Shown here: in pieces, positions 1 through 9,140 of the stretch | Layout of the letters: each line of letters opens with the position of its first letter | How positions within the stretch are numbered: the stretch's first letter is position 1 | Assembly (NCBI RefSeq): GCF_018310535.1 | Contig: NZ_CP074102.1 | Location: 3,968,001-4,032,000, forward strand | Length of the DNA: 64,000 bases | Source: Streptomyces mirabilis | Lineage (GTDB): Bacteria; Actinomycetota; Actinomycetes; Streptomycetales; Streptomycetaceae | Direction: 5' to 3' | Notes under the pieces: generated by a model | What the model was told of the DNA's origin: nothing | Database searches by the model: none | What the model saw: the letters and a program-made list of their open reading frames with translations, nothing else | Position numbers and translations under genes: made by a program

Positions 1-371
1 CGGAGAAGAACTGGAAGTTCTCCGCGGCCGACGTCCGGGAGCGGCGCCGGTGGGACGACTACCAGGACGCGTTCTCCGAGATGCTCTCGGCCACGAGCAC
101 GAAGTGGGCGCCGTGGTACGTCGTGCCGGCGGACCGGAAGTGGTTCGCGCGGATCTGCGCGGCGGCGGTCCTCGCGCACGCCCTGATGGACATCGATCCT
201 CAGTACCCCGACGTGGGGGAAGCGGCGCGGAAGGATCTGCTCGCCACCAAACGGGAGCTTGAGCAGGAAGCCCCCGCCGGAGCCCCGGCCGATCCGTACG
301 CCTCCCGTCATCCGTCGGCCTCGCGAACCTCTGGCCGGAGAGACAGGCCGACGAAGAAGAAGCGCGGCTAG
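1..371 (+). CDS. Polyphosphate kinase 2 (PPK2) family protein, C-terminal part
   Basis: Partial gene entering from the left edge; the reading frame begins at base 3. The visible residues carry the PPK2 C-terminal signature: KNWKFSAADVRER, then the WDDYQDAFSEMLSATST stretch and APWYVVPADRKWFAR, which is the conserved end of the P-loop phosphotransferase fold. PPK2 enzymes transfer phosphate between polyphosphate and nucleotides in the cytosol. The last ~40 residues are a basic Pro/Arg/Lys tail without domain character. The catalytic Walker motifs lie outside the window, so substrate class (AMP, ADP or GDP) cannot be judged. Confidence 0.9.
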   Translation, partial: EKNWKFSAADVRERRRWDDYQDAFSEMLSATSTKWAPWYVVPADRKWFARICAAAVLAHALMDIDPQYPDVGEAARKDLLATKRELEQEAPAGAPADPYASRHPSASRTSGRRDRPTKKKRG

Positions 372-436
372 GGCCTGTCCGGAGCGGCGGGCGACCGGCC
401 CGGACGCATCCGTGGCCACGGATCGGAGGCAGAACG

Positions 437-3157
437 ATGACGGTGCGGTCGGATTCCGTGGGAGAACAGCCTCGGGCTTCGAAGGACGGCTGGTGCACGC
501 GCGCTCCCGAGGAGGTCGTAGCCGCGTTCGGCGTCGATCCGGCGGTCGGCCTCTCCGCGGCGCGGGCCGCTCAGCTCCTGACCGCGCACGGCCCGAACTC
601 GCTGCCCGAGGAGAAGCGAACTCCGGCCTGGCGCCGGTTCATCAAGCAGTACCGCAGTTACATGCAGATCGTCCTCGTGGCCGCGGCGATCGTCTCGCTG
701 CTCATCAAGGAGTGGACCACCGGGATCCTGCTGATCGTCCTGACCCTGCTGAACGCGGTCGTGGGCCTGCGTCAGGAGGGCAAGGCCGAGAGCGCGATGA
801 ACGCGCTGCAGTCGATGATGAAGGCGACGGCGCGGGTGCGCAGGGACGGGACGGAGGCCGAGATCCCCGCCGAACAGCTGGTCGTCGGCGACATCGTGCT
901 CATCGCCGCCGGGGACCAGGTGGCGGCGGACGGACGCATCATCGAGGCCAGTGCCCTGCAGATCGACGAGTCGGCGCTCACCGGCGAGAGCGTTCCCGCC
1001 TCGAAGGACGCCCGCACGCTGCCGGGCGCCCGGCCGGCACCCGGCGACCAGACGAACATGGCGTTCATGAACACCCCGGTCACTCACGGCAGCGGCGTAT
1101 TCGTCGTGACCGCGACCGGCGTCGGAACCGAAGTCGGCAAGATCTCCGGGATGCTGTCGGCCACCGAGACGGAGGTACCGCCGCTCACCAAGGAACTCGA
1201 CACCCTGACGCTGTGGATCACGGGAGCGGCGGGCCTGACCATGATCGTGATGTTCGCCCTCGGGCGGCAACGCGACCAGGCCTGGGACGTCCTGTTCGTC
1301 AGCGCGGTCTCGCTGGCCATCGCCGCCATCCCCGAGGCCCTGCCGACCGTGACCCAGGCGATCCTGTCCGTCGGCAGCCTCAACCTGGCGAAGTGGAACG
1401 CGATCGTCAAGGAGCTGCCGTCGGTCGAGACCCTGGCGTTCACGTCGGCGATCAACTCGGACAAGACCGGCACCCTGACGATGAACCAGATGACCGCCGT
1501 CGAGGTCGTGAGTCCCACCGACCGGTACACCGTCTCGGGCACGGGCTACGGACTCGACGGGAAGATCCACCATGCGGCAGGTTCCTCCACGGGCATCGAG
1601 GACGCGATCCTGCCGTACGTGGTGGCCAGCGACGCGAAGCTGGTGGACGGCAAGGTGGTGGGCGATCCCACCGAGGGCGCGCTGCTGGTGCTCGCGCACA
1701 AGGCCGGGCTGGACATCGACGCCACCCGGGAGAGCCTTCCCCGGCTCGCCACACTGCCGTTCGACCCGGGCTACAAGCTGATGGCCACCTTCAACTCAGC
1801 GGTCGACGCCGCCGGGCGGCAGGTCGTCCGATGCTTCGTCAAAGGCGCGGTCCCGGCGGTGGTGGCGCGGGCCGCCACCGCGCTCGCGGCGGGCGAGACC
1901 ATCCCGTGGGACGCCGAACTGGTCGCGCGTGCCGAGGCACAGACCGAGCGGATGGGCGGCGAGGGGCGCCGGGTGATGGCCGCGGCCACCCGTGACCTGG
2001 ACCCGGCCGACTTCGATCCGGACGGGGACCTGCTCGCGTACGTCACCGAGCTGCGGATGACCAGTCTCGTCGGCATGGTCGATCCGCCCCGCGAGGACGC
2101 CAAGACCGCCGTGGCCGGCGCCCAGGCCGGGCACATCCGGGTCCGTATGGTGACCGGTGACGACGTCACCACCGGTGCGGCGATCGCCCGGCAGCTCGGC
2201 ATCCCCGGCGAGGCGGTCCTCGGCGCCGATTTCGCCGCCATGAGCGAGGACGAGCAACTCGCCCGTATCGACGGCATCGGTGTGGTGGGGCGCGTCGCGC
2301 CGGAGCACAAGGTGCTGCTCGCCGACACGCTCAAGAAGAAGGGCGAGGTCGTGGCGATGACCGGTGACGGCGTGAACGACGCGCCCGCCATCAAGGCCGC
2401 CGACATCGGTATCGCCATGGGCAGCGGGACGGACGTGGCGAAGAACGCCGGACGCATGATCCTCTCCGACGACAAGTTCGCCACCATCGTCTACGCCGTG
2501 GAGCAGGGCCGGAGAATCTACGACAACCTCACCAAGTACATCCGGTTCGTTCTTCTCCTGCTGGTCACCTTCGTGCTGACCTTTCTCGGGGCCACCGTCT
2601 TCAACATCGCCGCCGGTGAGCCCTTCACCCCGCCCCAGGTGCTGTGGATCCACTTCGTGGTCAACGCCTCCTTCGGCTTCGCGCTGGGCTTCGACCGGGA
2701 GAGTCCCGGGCTCATGCGACGCAGGCCGCGTCCGCGAGGGGAGTCGGTGCTCACCCGGCCCGTACTGGTCACGGTCGGAACCGGCGGGCTGGCGATCACC
2801 GTCGTCCTGCTCGGACTGATCAAGCTCGGTCAGGCCCACTTCGACAGCGTCGAGACCGGTCGGTCGATCGCGTTCACCGCCTTCGCCCTCTGTCTGATCG
2901 TGGCCGCGTTCGAGTGCCGCAGCGAGACGGATTCGGTGCTGACGACGTCCACCTTCGACAGCAGGCAGATGAACTGGGTGGCACTGGCCCAGTTCGTGCT
3001 CGCGGTGCTCGTGACCCAGATGGACGGCTTCCGCCGCATCCTCGGGACGACCCAGATCAACGCGCGGCAGTTCGGCTGGGCGCTGCTGGCCGCCGTCGCG
3101 CTCCTGCTCCTGTGGGAACTGGGCAAGCTCCTGGCCCGCCGGTCGAGAGGCACCTGA
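437..3157 (+). CDS. P-type cation-transporting ATPase (PacL/P2-like)
   Basis: ATP-driven cation pump of the cytoplasmic membrane, 906 aa, the normal length. An N-terminal cation-ATPase domain is followed by TM segments, the TGES actuator motif (LTGESVPASKD), PEALPTVTQ in TM4 (about residue 299, the ion-site Glu typical of calcium/sodium-type pumps), the phosphorylation site SDKTGTLTMNQ with Asp342, and the hinge TGDGVNDAP with Asp644, then a C-terminal membrane domain. The residue before SDKTGT is Asn where Cys is usual. Start chosen for GGAGG 7 bp upstream of ATG. The ion cannot be told from sequence; Ca2+/Mn2+ or Na+/K+ are possible. It may be cotranscribed with the PPK2 gene 65 bp upstream. 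Confidence 0.93.
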   Translation: MTVRSDSVGEQPRASKDGWCTRAPEEVVAAFGVDPAVGLSAARAAQLLTAHGPNSLPEEKRTPAWRRFIKQYRSYMQIVLVAAAIVSLLIKEWTTGILLIVLTLLNAVVGLRQEGKAESAMNALQSMMKATARVRRDGTEAEIPAEQLVVGDIVLIAAGDQVAADGRIIEASALQIDESALTGESVPASKDARTLPGARPAPGDQTNMAFMNTPVTHGSGVFVVTATGVGTEVGKISGMLSATETEVPPLTKELDTLTLWITGAAGLTMIVMFALGRQRDQAWDVLFVSAVSLAIAAIPEALPTVTQAILSVGSLNLAKWNAIVKELPSVETLAFTSAINSDKTGTLTMNQMTAVEVVSPTDRYTVSGTGYGLDGKIHHAAGSSTGIEDAILPYVVASDAKLVDGKVVGDPTEGALLVLAHKAGLDIDATRESLPRLATLPFDPGYKLMATFNSAVDAAGRQVVRCFVKGAVPAVVARAATALAAGETIPWDAELVARAEAQTERMGGEGRRVMAAATRDLDPADFDPDGDLLAYVTELRMTSLVGMVDPPREDAKTAVAGAQAGHIRVRMVTGDDVTTGAAIARQLGIPGEAVLGADFAAMSEDEQLARIDGIGVVGRVAPEHKVLLADTLKKKGEVVAMTGDGVNDAPAIKAADIGIAMGSGTDVAKNAGRMILSDDKFATIVYAVEQGRRIYDNLTKYIRFVLLLLVTFVLTFLGATVFNIAAGEPFTPPQVLWIHFVVNASFGFALGFDRESPGLMRRRPRPRGESVLTRPVLVTVGTGGLAITVVLLGLIKLGQAHFDSVETGRSIAFTAFALCLIVAAFECRSETDSVLTTSTFDSRQMNWVALAQFVLAVLVTQMDGFRRILGTTQINARQFGWALLAAVALLLLWELGKLLARRSRGT

Positions 3158-3260
3158 AGCGTCGACACGGAGTTGGGGTGCTCCGAGTCGGATGGAGCCG
3201 CGTGGCCGCAACACAGGTGTGCAAACTGCCTGTTCGGGGGCCTGATGGCATGATCAGGAC

Positions 3261-3947
3261 ATGATTGGTGAACCTGCTCGGCCCGGAGCCAAGAAGTACG
3301 TCCTGTTTGACGTCGATGGCACGTTGATCGATGCCGTGGACAACCAGCGCCGGGTTTGGGGGGTGTGGGCGCAGCGATACGGACTCGACCCCGTCGAGGT
3401 CTACCAAGTGGCGTTGCGGACAAGACCGTTGGAGACCTTCGCGCAGGTCGTTCCGGACCGTGACCCGCAGGAGTGCCTGGCCGCACTGCATGAACTCGAG
3501 GACGAGGACGTCCGGTCCGGCACGTATGCGGCCTTCGACGGTGCGTCCGAGCTGCTGGAGGCTCTGCCGGCGGAGGCTTGGGCACTGGTGACGTCGAATT
3601 ACGAGCACCGGGTGCGCGGCCGTTTCGCCCGGACCGGCTTGCCGGTCCCGGGCCTCATCGTCGATGCCGCCTCCGTCGAGGAGGGCAAACCCTCGCCCGT
3701 CCCTTATCTACTGGCCGCCGAGCGGCTCGGTGCCGAGCCGCAGGACTGTCTGGTCATCGAGGACGCACCCTCCGGTGTGCAGTCCGGGCTGCGTGCCGGG
3801 ATGACGGTGTGGGGGGTCAACGCACCCGTTGCGGTGGACGGCGTGCACCGCCACTTCAGGAGCCTGCGCGAAGCGATCAACGACATCCTCGCCGTCACTT
3901 CCGGAACCCGTCCTCACGAGCCGAGGGGATCAGCGGCAGCGGGATGA
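3261..3947 (+). CDS. HAD-family hydrolase (HAD-IA, sugar-phosphatase/phosphoglycolate phosphatase-like)
   Basis: Cytosolic phosphatase of the haloacid dehalogenase superfamily, 228 aa. Motif I is FDVDGTLID near the N-terminus (nucleophile and acid Asp of DxDGT), motif II is the LVTSNY segment, motif III Lys is in EEGKPSP, and motif IV is VIEDAPSGVQSGLRAGM. The alpha-helical cap lies between motifs I and II (YGLDPVEVYQ). No Shine-Dalgarno precedes the ATG; a CATGAT hexamer 7 bp upstream would suit leaderless transcription. Substrate unknown; beta-phosphoglucomutase-like and phosphoglycolate phosphatase-like members look alike at this level. Confidence 0.85.
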   Translation: MIGEPARPGAKKYVLFDVDGTLIDAVDNQRRVWGVWAQRYGLDPVEVYQVALRTRPLETFAQVVPDRDPQECLAALHELEDEDVRSGTYAAFDGASELLEALPAEAWALVTSNYEHRVRGRFARTGLPVPGLIVDAASVEEGKPSPVPYLLAAERLGAEPQDCLVIEDAPSGVQSGLRAGMTVWGVNAPVAVDGVHRHFRSLREAINDILAVTSGTRPHEPRGSAAAG

Positions 3948-4200
3948 TCTCGCTGTAGCCGGCGTGATCACGGCGTCGGAGTCGTCTTGGCCAGCCCTGT
4001 TCACCGGGTTGAGCCTGGGGGGCCTGGGAGTGGGCCTGGGGGTGGCCCGGCTGTACGAAGGCCGCATCGAGGCGCGCAGAGCGCTCGTGCGCTTCGAGCC
4101 GTTGATCCTCTTGCGCGGATGAGCGTCGGCCCGCTATCCCAGTTCCGGGGGTGCGCTTTGATGGGAACGGGTGGGTGGCGGGAGAACCGACTCCTGCTGA

Positions 4201-4359
4201 TCGTGGCTGGGACGCCTGGAGGAGGCGGAGGCGGAACACCGCGCTGTCCTGGACATCCGCACTCGCGTACTGGGTCCCGAACACCCGGACACCCTGACGA
4301 GCCGCAACGACCTCGCCGACGTATCGGCCCAGTTGAGACACCCCGGAGACACGTCATGA
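4201..4359 (+). pseudogene. Fragment of a tetratricopeptide-repeat (TPR) protein
   Basis: The frame beginning at 4201 reads RLEEAEAEHRAVLDIRTR followed by VLGPEHPDTLTSRNDLA. This is the exact repeat unit of the large actinomycete NB-ARC/TPR proteins. It is only about one repeat long, has stops on both sides in the same frame and no usable start, so it is a remnant. The preceding frame (GTG at 3964 to the stop at 4122) gives a hydrophobic Leu/Gly segment followed by a basic stretch and may be the decayed N-terminus of the same gene; that link is inference. The stretch 3948-4355 holds no other gene that I can see. Confidence 0.6.
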
Positions 4360-4844
4360 CCTGTTCGAACCCGCGGGCATGGCTCGCCGGATGCGCCGTG
4401 GCGGCGTCAGTGGTCCTGCTCGCCTCGTGCACATCCGGCAGCGGTGACGGCAAGGCTTCCAAAGATCTCTCGTCGTCTGCTGCGAGTGGATCGCAGGCGG
4501 TAACAGAGCCGTCCCAGAAGAAGCTCACCGAGCAGGCTCAGGCGGCCCTGACCGCCGTCCAGAGCGGGAAGACGGTCGAGGCCGGAGCGGAGCGGGTGAC
4601 CGACGGCATCCACACCGAGCCGAGCCTGAGCGAGGGCAGGACATACAGGCTCATCCTGGTGTGCGTCGGCAACGGCAATGCGCGGTTGACCTTCACACCG
4701 GCGAGCACCGGCACAGAGACCGAGGTGCCGTGCGACCAGTCAGTGGTCCAGCGGCGGATCACCGTGCACAAGCCGGTACGCATTGATGTCGACGGCACCA
4801 AGGGGTCGACCGGCGTGATCGCCTGGCGGATCGCCATCATCTGA
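4356..4844 (+). CDS. Secreted lipoprotein of unknown function
   Basis: 162 aa. Residues 1-28 are a lipoprotein signal peptide (basic Arg, hydrophobic GCAVAASVVLLASC) with lipobox LASC, so Cys is lipidated and the protein is held on the outer face of the membrane. A Ser/Gly-rich spacer follows, then a compact domain with two Cys (LVCVGNG and EVPCDQS) that could form a disulfide. The fold (RLILVCVGNGNARLTF ... AWRIAII) resembles small beta-sandwich lipoproteins common in Streptomyces. Start chosen because it alone gives a complete signal peptide; CCGGAG lies 8 bp upstream. Not recognised at family level. Confidence 0.75.
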   Translation: MTCSNPRAWLAGCAVAASVVLLASCTSGSGDGKASKDLSSSAASGSQAVTEPSQKKLTEQAQAALTAVQSGKTVEAGAERVTDGIHTEPSLSEGRTYRLILVCVGNGNARLTFTPASTGTETEVPCDQSVVQRRITVHKPVRIDVDGTKGSTGVIAWRIAII

Positions 4845-5005
4845 TCCCGGCCGTGCCAGAGCCGGGCGGTCTTCTCACCCCGGCGCTGGGCGAAGACGAG
4901 TTCCTCTCCGAACTCGTTCACGAAGTAGCCGACGTAGTCCTTGTCGGTGACCTCGCCACCACACAGGCGGGCCAGGAGCGGTTCGATCGCGGACCGGCGG
5001 AGGCA
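4845..5005 (-). pseudogene. Coding-like remnant, hypothetical
   Basis: The minus frame reads SAIEPLLARLCGGEVTDKDY and then GYFVNEFGEELVFAQRRG, which looks like real protein with natural composition. It is preceded by an in-frame stop near 5005 and loses character after WHGRDQ at about 4845. It has no start and is only ~50 codons long, so I treat it as a decayed fragment. Family not identified. Confidence 0.3.
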
Positions 5006-5042
5006 TCAGAGGCCGACTCCAGCAGCCAAAACCCTGCACGTT

Positions 5043-6059
5043 TCAAGGGCGACGCCACTTCTGGCGATCCGGCCTTTCCCGGCGGGAAGACGGCCACTGG
5101 TCGAGTGTCTCGTCCGGCGCGAGCCGGGACAGCGCCTCCGTCAGGCGCTCGCAGGCCCCTTCGATCTCCCGGAGGGTGCGGTTCTGCTCGGTGATGGCCG
5201 CCGAGAGCAGAAGGGCCGTCAGTGACACGGTGCCGTTGAAGGCCTGCAGGATGACCATCTTGGCGAGGAGATCGCGACCGGAGAACGGACCCGCCCCGGC
5301 GGCACCCGCGTCGATCGCGATCACGGAAGCGATCAGCGCACAGGGCGCGGCGCCCACCAGCTGGAAGCGGAAGGCAGCCCAGATCAGGAAGGGGACGACG
5401 AGAAAGAGAAGGTCGACCGAGCTGTGAGTGGCCACCACGCTGACCGCGACCGTGCCGCCCAGCAGGGCCATCGCCTCGACCCAGCGCAGGACAGGTATGC
5501 CGTGTGGCCATCGGACGGTGCGCACGGCCAGCAGCAGCGGCGCGATGACCAGGACCCCCATCGCGTCGCCCGTCCACCACACCGACCAGGTCGGCCAGAA
5601 ATCATGGGCCGCCAGCGCGCCGGAGGCCACCAGGACTCCGCTACCGAGCGTCGCGCTGATCAGCATCCCGCCCAAGGCCCCGAGGAAGACCAGAGCCAGA
5701 GCGTCCTGCAGCCGGTCGAGTGCGGCATGGAATCCCACACGCCGCAGGAGGAGGTAGGCGCAGACCGGGGCGAGCGTGTTGCCCACCGCGATGGCGAGCA
5801 CGGGGAGGATCGACGGCCCGAGCATCACGTTCACCACGAACGCCCCGAGAGCGATTCCTGGCCACATGCGAAGGCCCCAGAGCAGCAGGACGACGACAGC
5901 GACGCCGGTGGGCGGCCACAGCGGCGTGACCTGCCCTCTCACGAGTTGCTGCTGCAACCCGATCTTGGCACTGACGTAGTAGGCGGCTGCGACGGCGGCC
6001 AGCTGCAGGCCCTTGACGGTGTACCGCCGGAGCCGCTCGTCGCGCGCCGCATCGCTCAT
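5043..6059 (-). CDS. MASE1-domain integral membrane protein
   Basis: 338 aa, almost entirely membrane-embedded: about eight hydrophobic segments between residues 15 and 295. The opening motif VSAKIGLQQQLVRGQVTPLW-PPTGVA is the diagnostic start of the MASE1 sensor domain. In most proteins MASE1 is fused to a histidine kinase, GGDEF or phosphatase output domain. Here it ends in a short cytosolic tail (EQNRTLREIEGACERLTEAL) that could be a signalling helix. The gene just upstream on the same strand encodes a SpoIIE-type phosphatase, so sensor and output may be split between two neighbouring genes; this is inference. Confidence 0.8.
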   Translation of the reverse strand: MSDAARDERLRRYTVKGLQLAAVAAAYYVSAKIGLQQQLVRGQVTPLWPPTGVAVVVLLLWGLRMWPGIALGAFVVNVMLGPSILPVLAIAVGNTLAPVCAYLLLRRVGFHAALDRLQDALALVFLGALGGMLISATLGSGVLVASGALAAHDFWPTWSVWWTGDAMGVLVIAPLLLAVRTVRWPHGIPVLRWVEAMALLGGTVAVSVVATHSSVDLLFLVVPFLIWAAFRFQLVGAAPCALIASVIAIDAGAAGAGPFSGRDLLAKMVILQAFNGTVSLTALLLSAAITEQNRTLREIEGACERLTEALSRLAPDETLDQWPSSRRERPDRQKWRRP

Positions 6060-6129
6060 GCTCGCCCACCCCGGTGGTCACAGCGGGCGAGGCGTACCCC
6101 GCCGGGGTCGCAGATGCCTCGCATGCCGC

Positions 6130-6999
6130 TCATGTTTCGCCCTGCCGCTGTTCCTGGAGGCCTCCGTAACGAAGGACAAGGACCGCGGCGTCGTCACTGT
6201 GGCCGGTGAGATCCGCCACCTTGATCACCTGTGCGGCCAGCTCTTCGGGGTCGGTGCGACAGGCTCCGACGAGCAGGTCGGCCACCTGCTCGAGCCCTTC
6301 CTCGATCGGATAGCTGGGACCTTCCACCACACCGTCGGTGAGCAGCACGAACGCGCCCACGCCAGTGAGCGGTCGGCGGGTCGACCGGTAGCTCTCGCCG
6401 GCTTGGATGCCCAGCGGCAGACCGCCGTCGTTCAGGACGATGTCGCAGCAGCCGTCGGCCGTGGCCCAGACGGCGGGGACGTGCCCGGCGCGGGCCTCGA
6501 CGAGCTCGCTCGTGGCCGGGTCGAAGCGCAGGAACGAACAGGTCACGAAGAGCCCGCAGTCCATGGCGACGAGCAGATCGTTGGTGCGCCGGAGCACCTC
6601 CGCCGGGTCCGTGGTGGCGGTGGCGACGGCGCGCAGGCAGGTGCGCACCTGCCCCATGAGAGCCGCGGCCTCGACATCGTGGCCCTGTACGTCTCCGATC
6701 ACGAATCCCACCGAGCCGTCCGGCATGAGGAAGCCGTCGTACCAGTCGCCGCCGATGTCCAGCCCGGCCCGCGCCGGTGCGTACCGTCCCGCCACCTGCA
6801 GGTATGGCAGGACCGGCAGCTCGGCGGCGAGGACCTGGCGCTGCAGCGCGGCAGCGAGTTCCACGCGGGCCTGCTGGACCTTGATCAGGTCCAGTATCCG
6901 GCCGGTGAGATCACCAAGCGTGTTCAGCAGCTCTGCGGTCCCACTGGACGAATCGGTGCGGCGGCGAGGCATGGCATCACATTTCGGGTTTTTTCGCAT
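6130..6999 (-). CDS. SpoIIE-type PP2C serine phosphatase
   Basis: 289 aa. A short N-terminal helix (QVRVELAAALQRQVL-like linker) leads into the PPM/SpoIIE fold: LDIGGDWYDGF and FVIGDVQGHDVEAA hold metal-binding Asp residues, LLTDGVVEGP and SDDAAVLVLRY the C-terminal ones. Such enzymes dephosphorylate anti-anti-sigma factors and so free sigma factors in stress or development. The ATG used has no clear ribosome-binding site; Met10 (6972) is an alternative. It lies 70 bp upstream of the MASE1 gene on the same strand, a likely operon. Confidence 0.88.
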   Translation of the reverse strand: MRKNPKCDAMPRRRTDSSSGTAELLNTLGDLTGRILDLIKVQQARVELAAALQRQVLAAELPVLPYLQVAGRYAPARAGLDIGGDWYDGFLMPDGSVGFVIGDVQGHDVEAAALMGQVRTCLRAVATATTDPAEVLRRTNDLLVAMDCGLFVTCSFLRFDPATSELVEARAGHVPAVWATADGCCDIVLNDGGLPLGIQAGESYRSTRRPLTGVGAFVLLTDGVVEGPSYPIEEGLEQVADLLVGACRTDPEELAAQVIKVADLTGHSDDAAVLVLRYGGLQEQRQGET

Positions 7000-7147
7000 T
7001 TACGCCGTAGGTCACGAGTTCACGGTACCCCTGTTACAGGCGGCTCATCCTGCTGGCGCACACGGCGCCGTCACTGCTACGACCAGCGAAAACAGAACCC
7101 GAGGGCCTCCGTGCCGCGGGACCGGCGCCTGCGCCGCGAGTGGCGCC

Positions 7148-7173
7148 GCCTCCGGTGATGCATCACCGGAGGC
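7148..7173. terminator. Perfect 26-bp palindrome, likely terminator
   Basis: GCCTCCGGTGATG followed directly by its reverse complement CATCACCGGAGGC. It lies 36 bp beyond the stop of the minus-strand serine hydrolase gene, where a GC-rich hairpin terminator without U-tract, usual in Streptomyces, is expected. Confidence 0.65.
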
Positions 7174-7208
7174 GACCGGCCACACGGCCCTTCGCCGGTC
7201 GCACGGGG

Positions 7209-8462
7209 TCAGTTCGTGGCCGGGACCACGGTGCCGAAGGAGGCGGCGGCGATCTGCTGTACGTAGCGCATCTCGGTGCCGTTGAGGTTGGTCGGGTTGA
7301 CCGAGTAGACGACCTTGCGGGAGAGGTCGCGGGTGGCGAACACGCCGCTGGTCCAGCCGGGGCGGGAGCCGGTCTTGCCCCAGACCACGACGCCGTTGGA
7401 GGCCTTCACCCGCATGATGCCCATGGTCATGCAGGCACGGCCTGCGTCGGCCTCGGTGCGGCACTGGCTGCTGTGGAAGCTGGGGACGTCGGGGACGGTG
7501 AAGAGCTCGGCCTGCTGGGCCGGCGGGAGGAAACGGCCGCGGAAGAGAGCGGTCATGAAACGGTCGAGGTCGGCGGGGGTGGAGATCATGCCGCCCTCGG
7601 CCCAGGGCCAGGGGCTCTGTTCGGTGACGTCCACCGGGTGCGTGGTGCCGTCCGAGGACGTGACCGTCAGATAGCCGTGGGAGTGCGGGCCGGGCAGGCG
7701 CGGGTCGTCGGCGTCGGGGACGTAGGTGTCGTGCAGTCCGAGCGGCCGGGTGATCCGGGATCGCACCTCGTGGGCGAAGGTGTGCCCGGTGATCTTCTCG
7801 ACCAGCAGGCCGGCGACGTAGTAGTTCATCCCGTTGTACTGCTGCGCGGTGCCCGGCGCGAACTCCATCGGCCGGCCTGCCATCAGGTCGACCACCTGCT
7901 GCGGGGTGAAGCTCTTGAGGCGGTTGGCGGCGAACCATTCGGGGCTGCCGTCGCCGAAGTCCGGGCTCGCGGCGCCGCGCGGCAGGCCGCTGGTGTGGTT
8001 GAGCAGCCGACCGACCTCGACGGGCGGCAGGTCGGCGGGCAGGACGCCCGGAAGGTACTGCTGGACGGGCTTGTCCAGGTCGATCCGGTGCTCGGCGGCG
8101 AGCTGGAGGACGATGGTGGCGGTGAAGACCTTGGAGATGCTGCCGATCCGGATGTGCGCGTCGGTCGGGACGCCCTGACCGGTCTCCAGGTCGCCCACGC
8201 CCGAGGTGCCCGACCAGTGGCCCGCGCTGCCGGTGATCCGCAGCAGCGCGCCGGTGACGTCCGCGTTCGGCAGGCCACCGATGGCCGCCCGGAGCTCGGC
8301 CGGGTCGAGCCCTGGCAGCGGCGCGGCGGCGGTGGCGGTGGCGGGCTCCGGTGCCGGGGTGACGGCCGAAGCGGGAGCGGCCATCCCCGCGGCCAGGGCG
8401 ACCAGCACGGCGCCGGACGCGGCCACGGTGGTCCAACGGGTACGAGCGGCAGAGGAGTTCAC
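7209..8462 (-). CDS. Secreted serine hydrolase (beta-lactamase/D-Ala-D-Ala carboxypeptidase class C fold)
   Basis: 417 aa with a Sec signal peptide (RTRWTTVAASGAVLVALA, cleavage near APASA-VT). The penicillin-binding fold is shown by SxxK in GSISKVFTAT (nucleophile Ser), a degenerate YxN region in QYNGMNYYVAG and the KTG triad WGKTGSRPGW. Related streptomycete enzymes are D,D-carboxypeptidases, esterases or D-aminopeptidases acting outside the cell. Cys residues in SSQCRTEADAGRACMTMG could form a disulfide. Terminated by the palindrome at 7148-7173. Confidence 0.9.
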   Translation of the reverse strand: MNSSAARTRWTTVAASGAVLVALAAGMAAPASAVTPAPEPATATAAAPLPGLDPAELRAAIGGLPNADVTGALLRITGSAGHWSGTSGVGDLETGQGVPTDAHIRIGSISKVFTATIVLQLAAEHRIDLDKPVQQYLPGVLPADLPPVEVGRLLNHTSGLPRGAASPDFGDGSPEWFAANRLKSFTPQQVVDLMAGRPMEFAPGTAQQYNGMNYYVAGLLVEKITGHTFAHEVRSRITRPLGLHDTYVPDADDPRLPGPHSHGYLTVTSSDGTTHPVDVTEQSPWPWAEGGMISTPADLDRFMTALFRGRFLPPAQQAELFTVPDVPSFHSSQCRTEADAGRACMTMGIMRVKASNGVVVWGKTGSRPGWTSGVFATRDLSRKVVYSVNPTNLNGTEMRYVQQIAAASFGTVVPATN

Positions 8463-8599
8463 AGTGAGGCTCTCCGGAGTGGTAGCGGTCGGACCGGCGG
8501 TCGAACGGCCCGCCCACGAGTCTCTTGCGCCCGCCGGCCCAGCTCATCAGGGAACATCCCTGAGCAAACCCTGACCGCACCCCGACAACTGACTGCGGG

Positions 8600-8725
8600 T
8601 CAGGTCAGCGCGAAGTGGCCCAGGTGGTTGGTGGCGAAGTGCAGTTCCCGGCCCTCGGGGGTACGGGGCGGCAAAGGCCCCATCGCCCCGGCGTTGTCGA
8701 CGAGAATGTGCAGCGAGCTCTCCAT
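8600..8725 (-). pseudogene. Fragment of a short-chain dehydrogenase
   Basis: About 41 codons on the minus strand read LHILVDNAGAMGPLPPRTPE then FATNHLGHFALT followed by a stop. This is the NAG motif and following NHLGHFALT block of SDR enzymes. The N-terminal Rossmann nucleotide motif and the catalytic YxxxK part are missing on both sides, so the piece cannot work. It abuts a second gene fragment of opposite strand. Confidence 0.7.
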
Positions 8726-8739
8726 CCGGCGACGAACGC

Positions 8740-9100
8740 CGCGGCCGACGCCCAGGACCACCGCGCGGGACGCGGCGGGCAACGAGTCCGCTCCCTCGGC
8801 CGCGGGCACCACCGGCACCCCCGACACCACCCCGCCGGCCGCCGTCACGGGCCTGACGGGGGGCGGCGGCAGCTGGGGCAGCCTCCTCACCCGGAACGCC
8901 TCCGCCTCCCCCGACGTCGCGCCCCGCACGACGACGGCAATGCGGTGTCCTTCGCCCTCCCGGACGGGAGCAGCGAGAGGTACGTCTACGGGTACCGCCT
9001 CTACCGCAGCGCGGGCCCCCGCACCGGCTGGACGGGCGTGGCGTTCACGCAGGCGTACGCCAGGGGCATCGTCGACACCCTGAACTTCACCGTCTCCTGA
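8740..9100 (+). pseudogene. Frameshifted 3' remnant of a secreted FN3-containing enzyme
   Basis: One frame reads ARDAAGNESAPSAAG, then PDTTPPAAVTGLTGGG, typical of the end of a fibronectin type III domain and its linker. About 60 codons on, the coding sense moves to another frame (DGNAVSFALPDGSSERYVYG, then WTGVAFTQAYARG, NFTVS stop). Neither frame has a start, so this is the decayed 3' end of an extracellular hydrolase or adhesin gene. The enzyme class cannot be told. Confidence 0.55.
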
Positions 9101-9140
9101 GTCGACGCAGCGGCACCGGACAAGGAGGCCGTGACGGTTC

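Noticed and set aside
1084..1542. Antisense frames within the first P-type ATPase gene
   Set aside because: All lie inside a well-supported pump gene and show no family motif.
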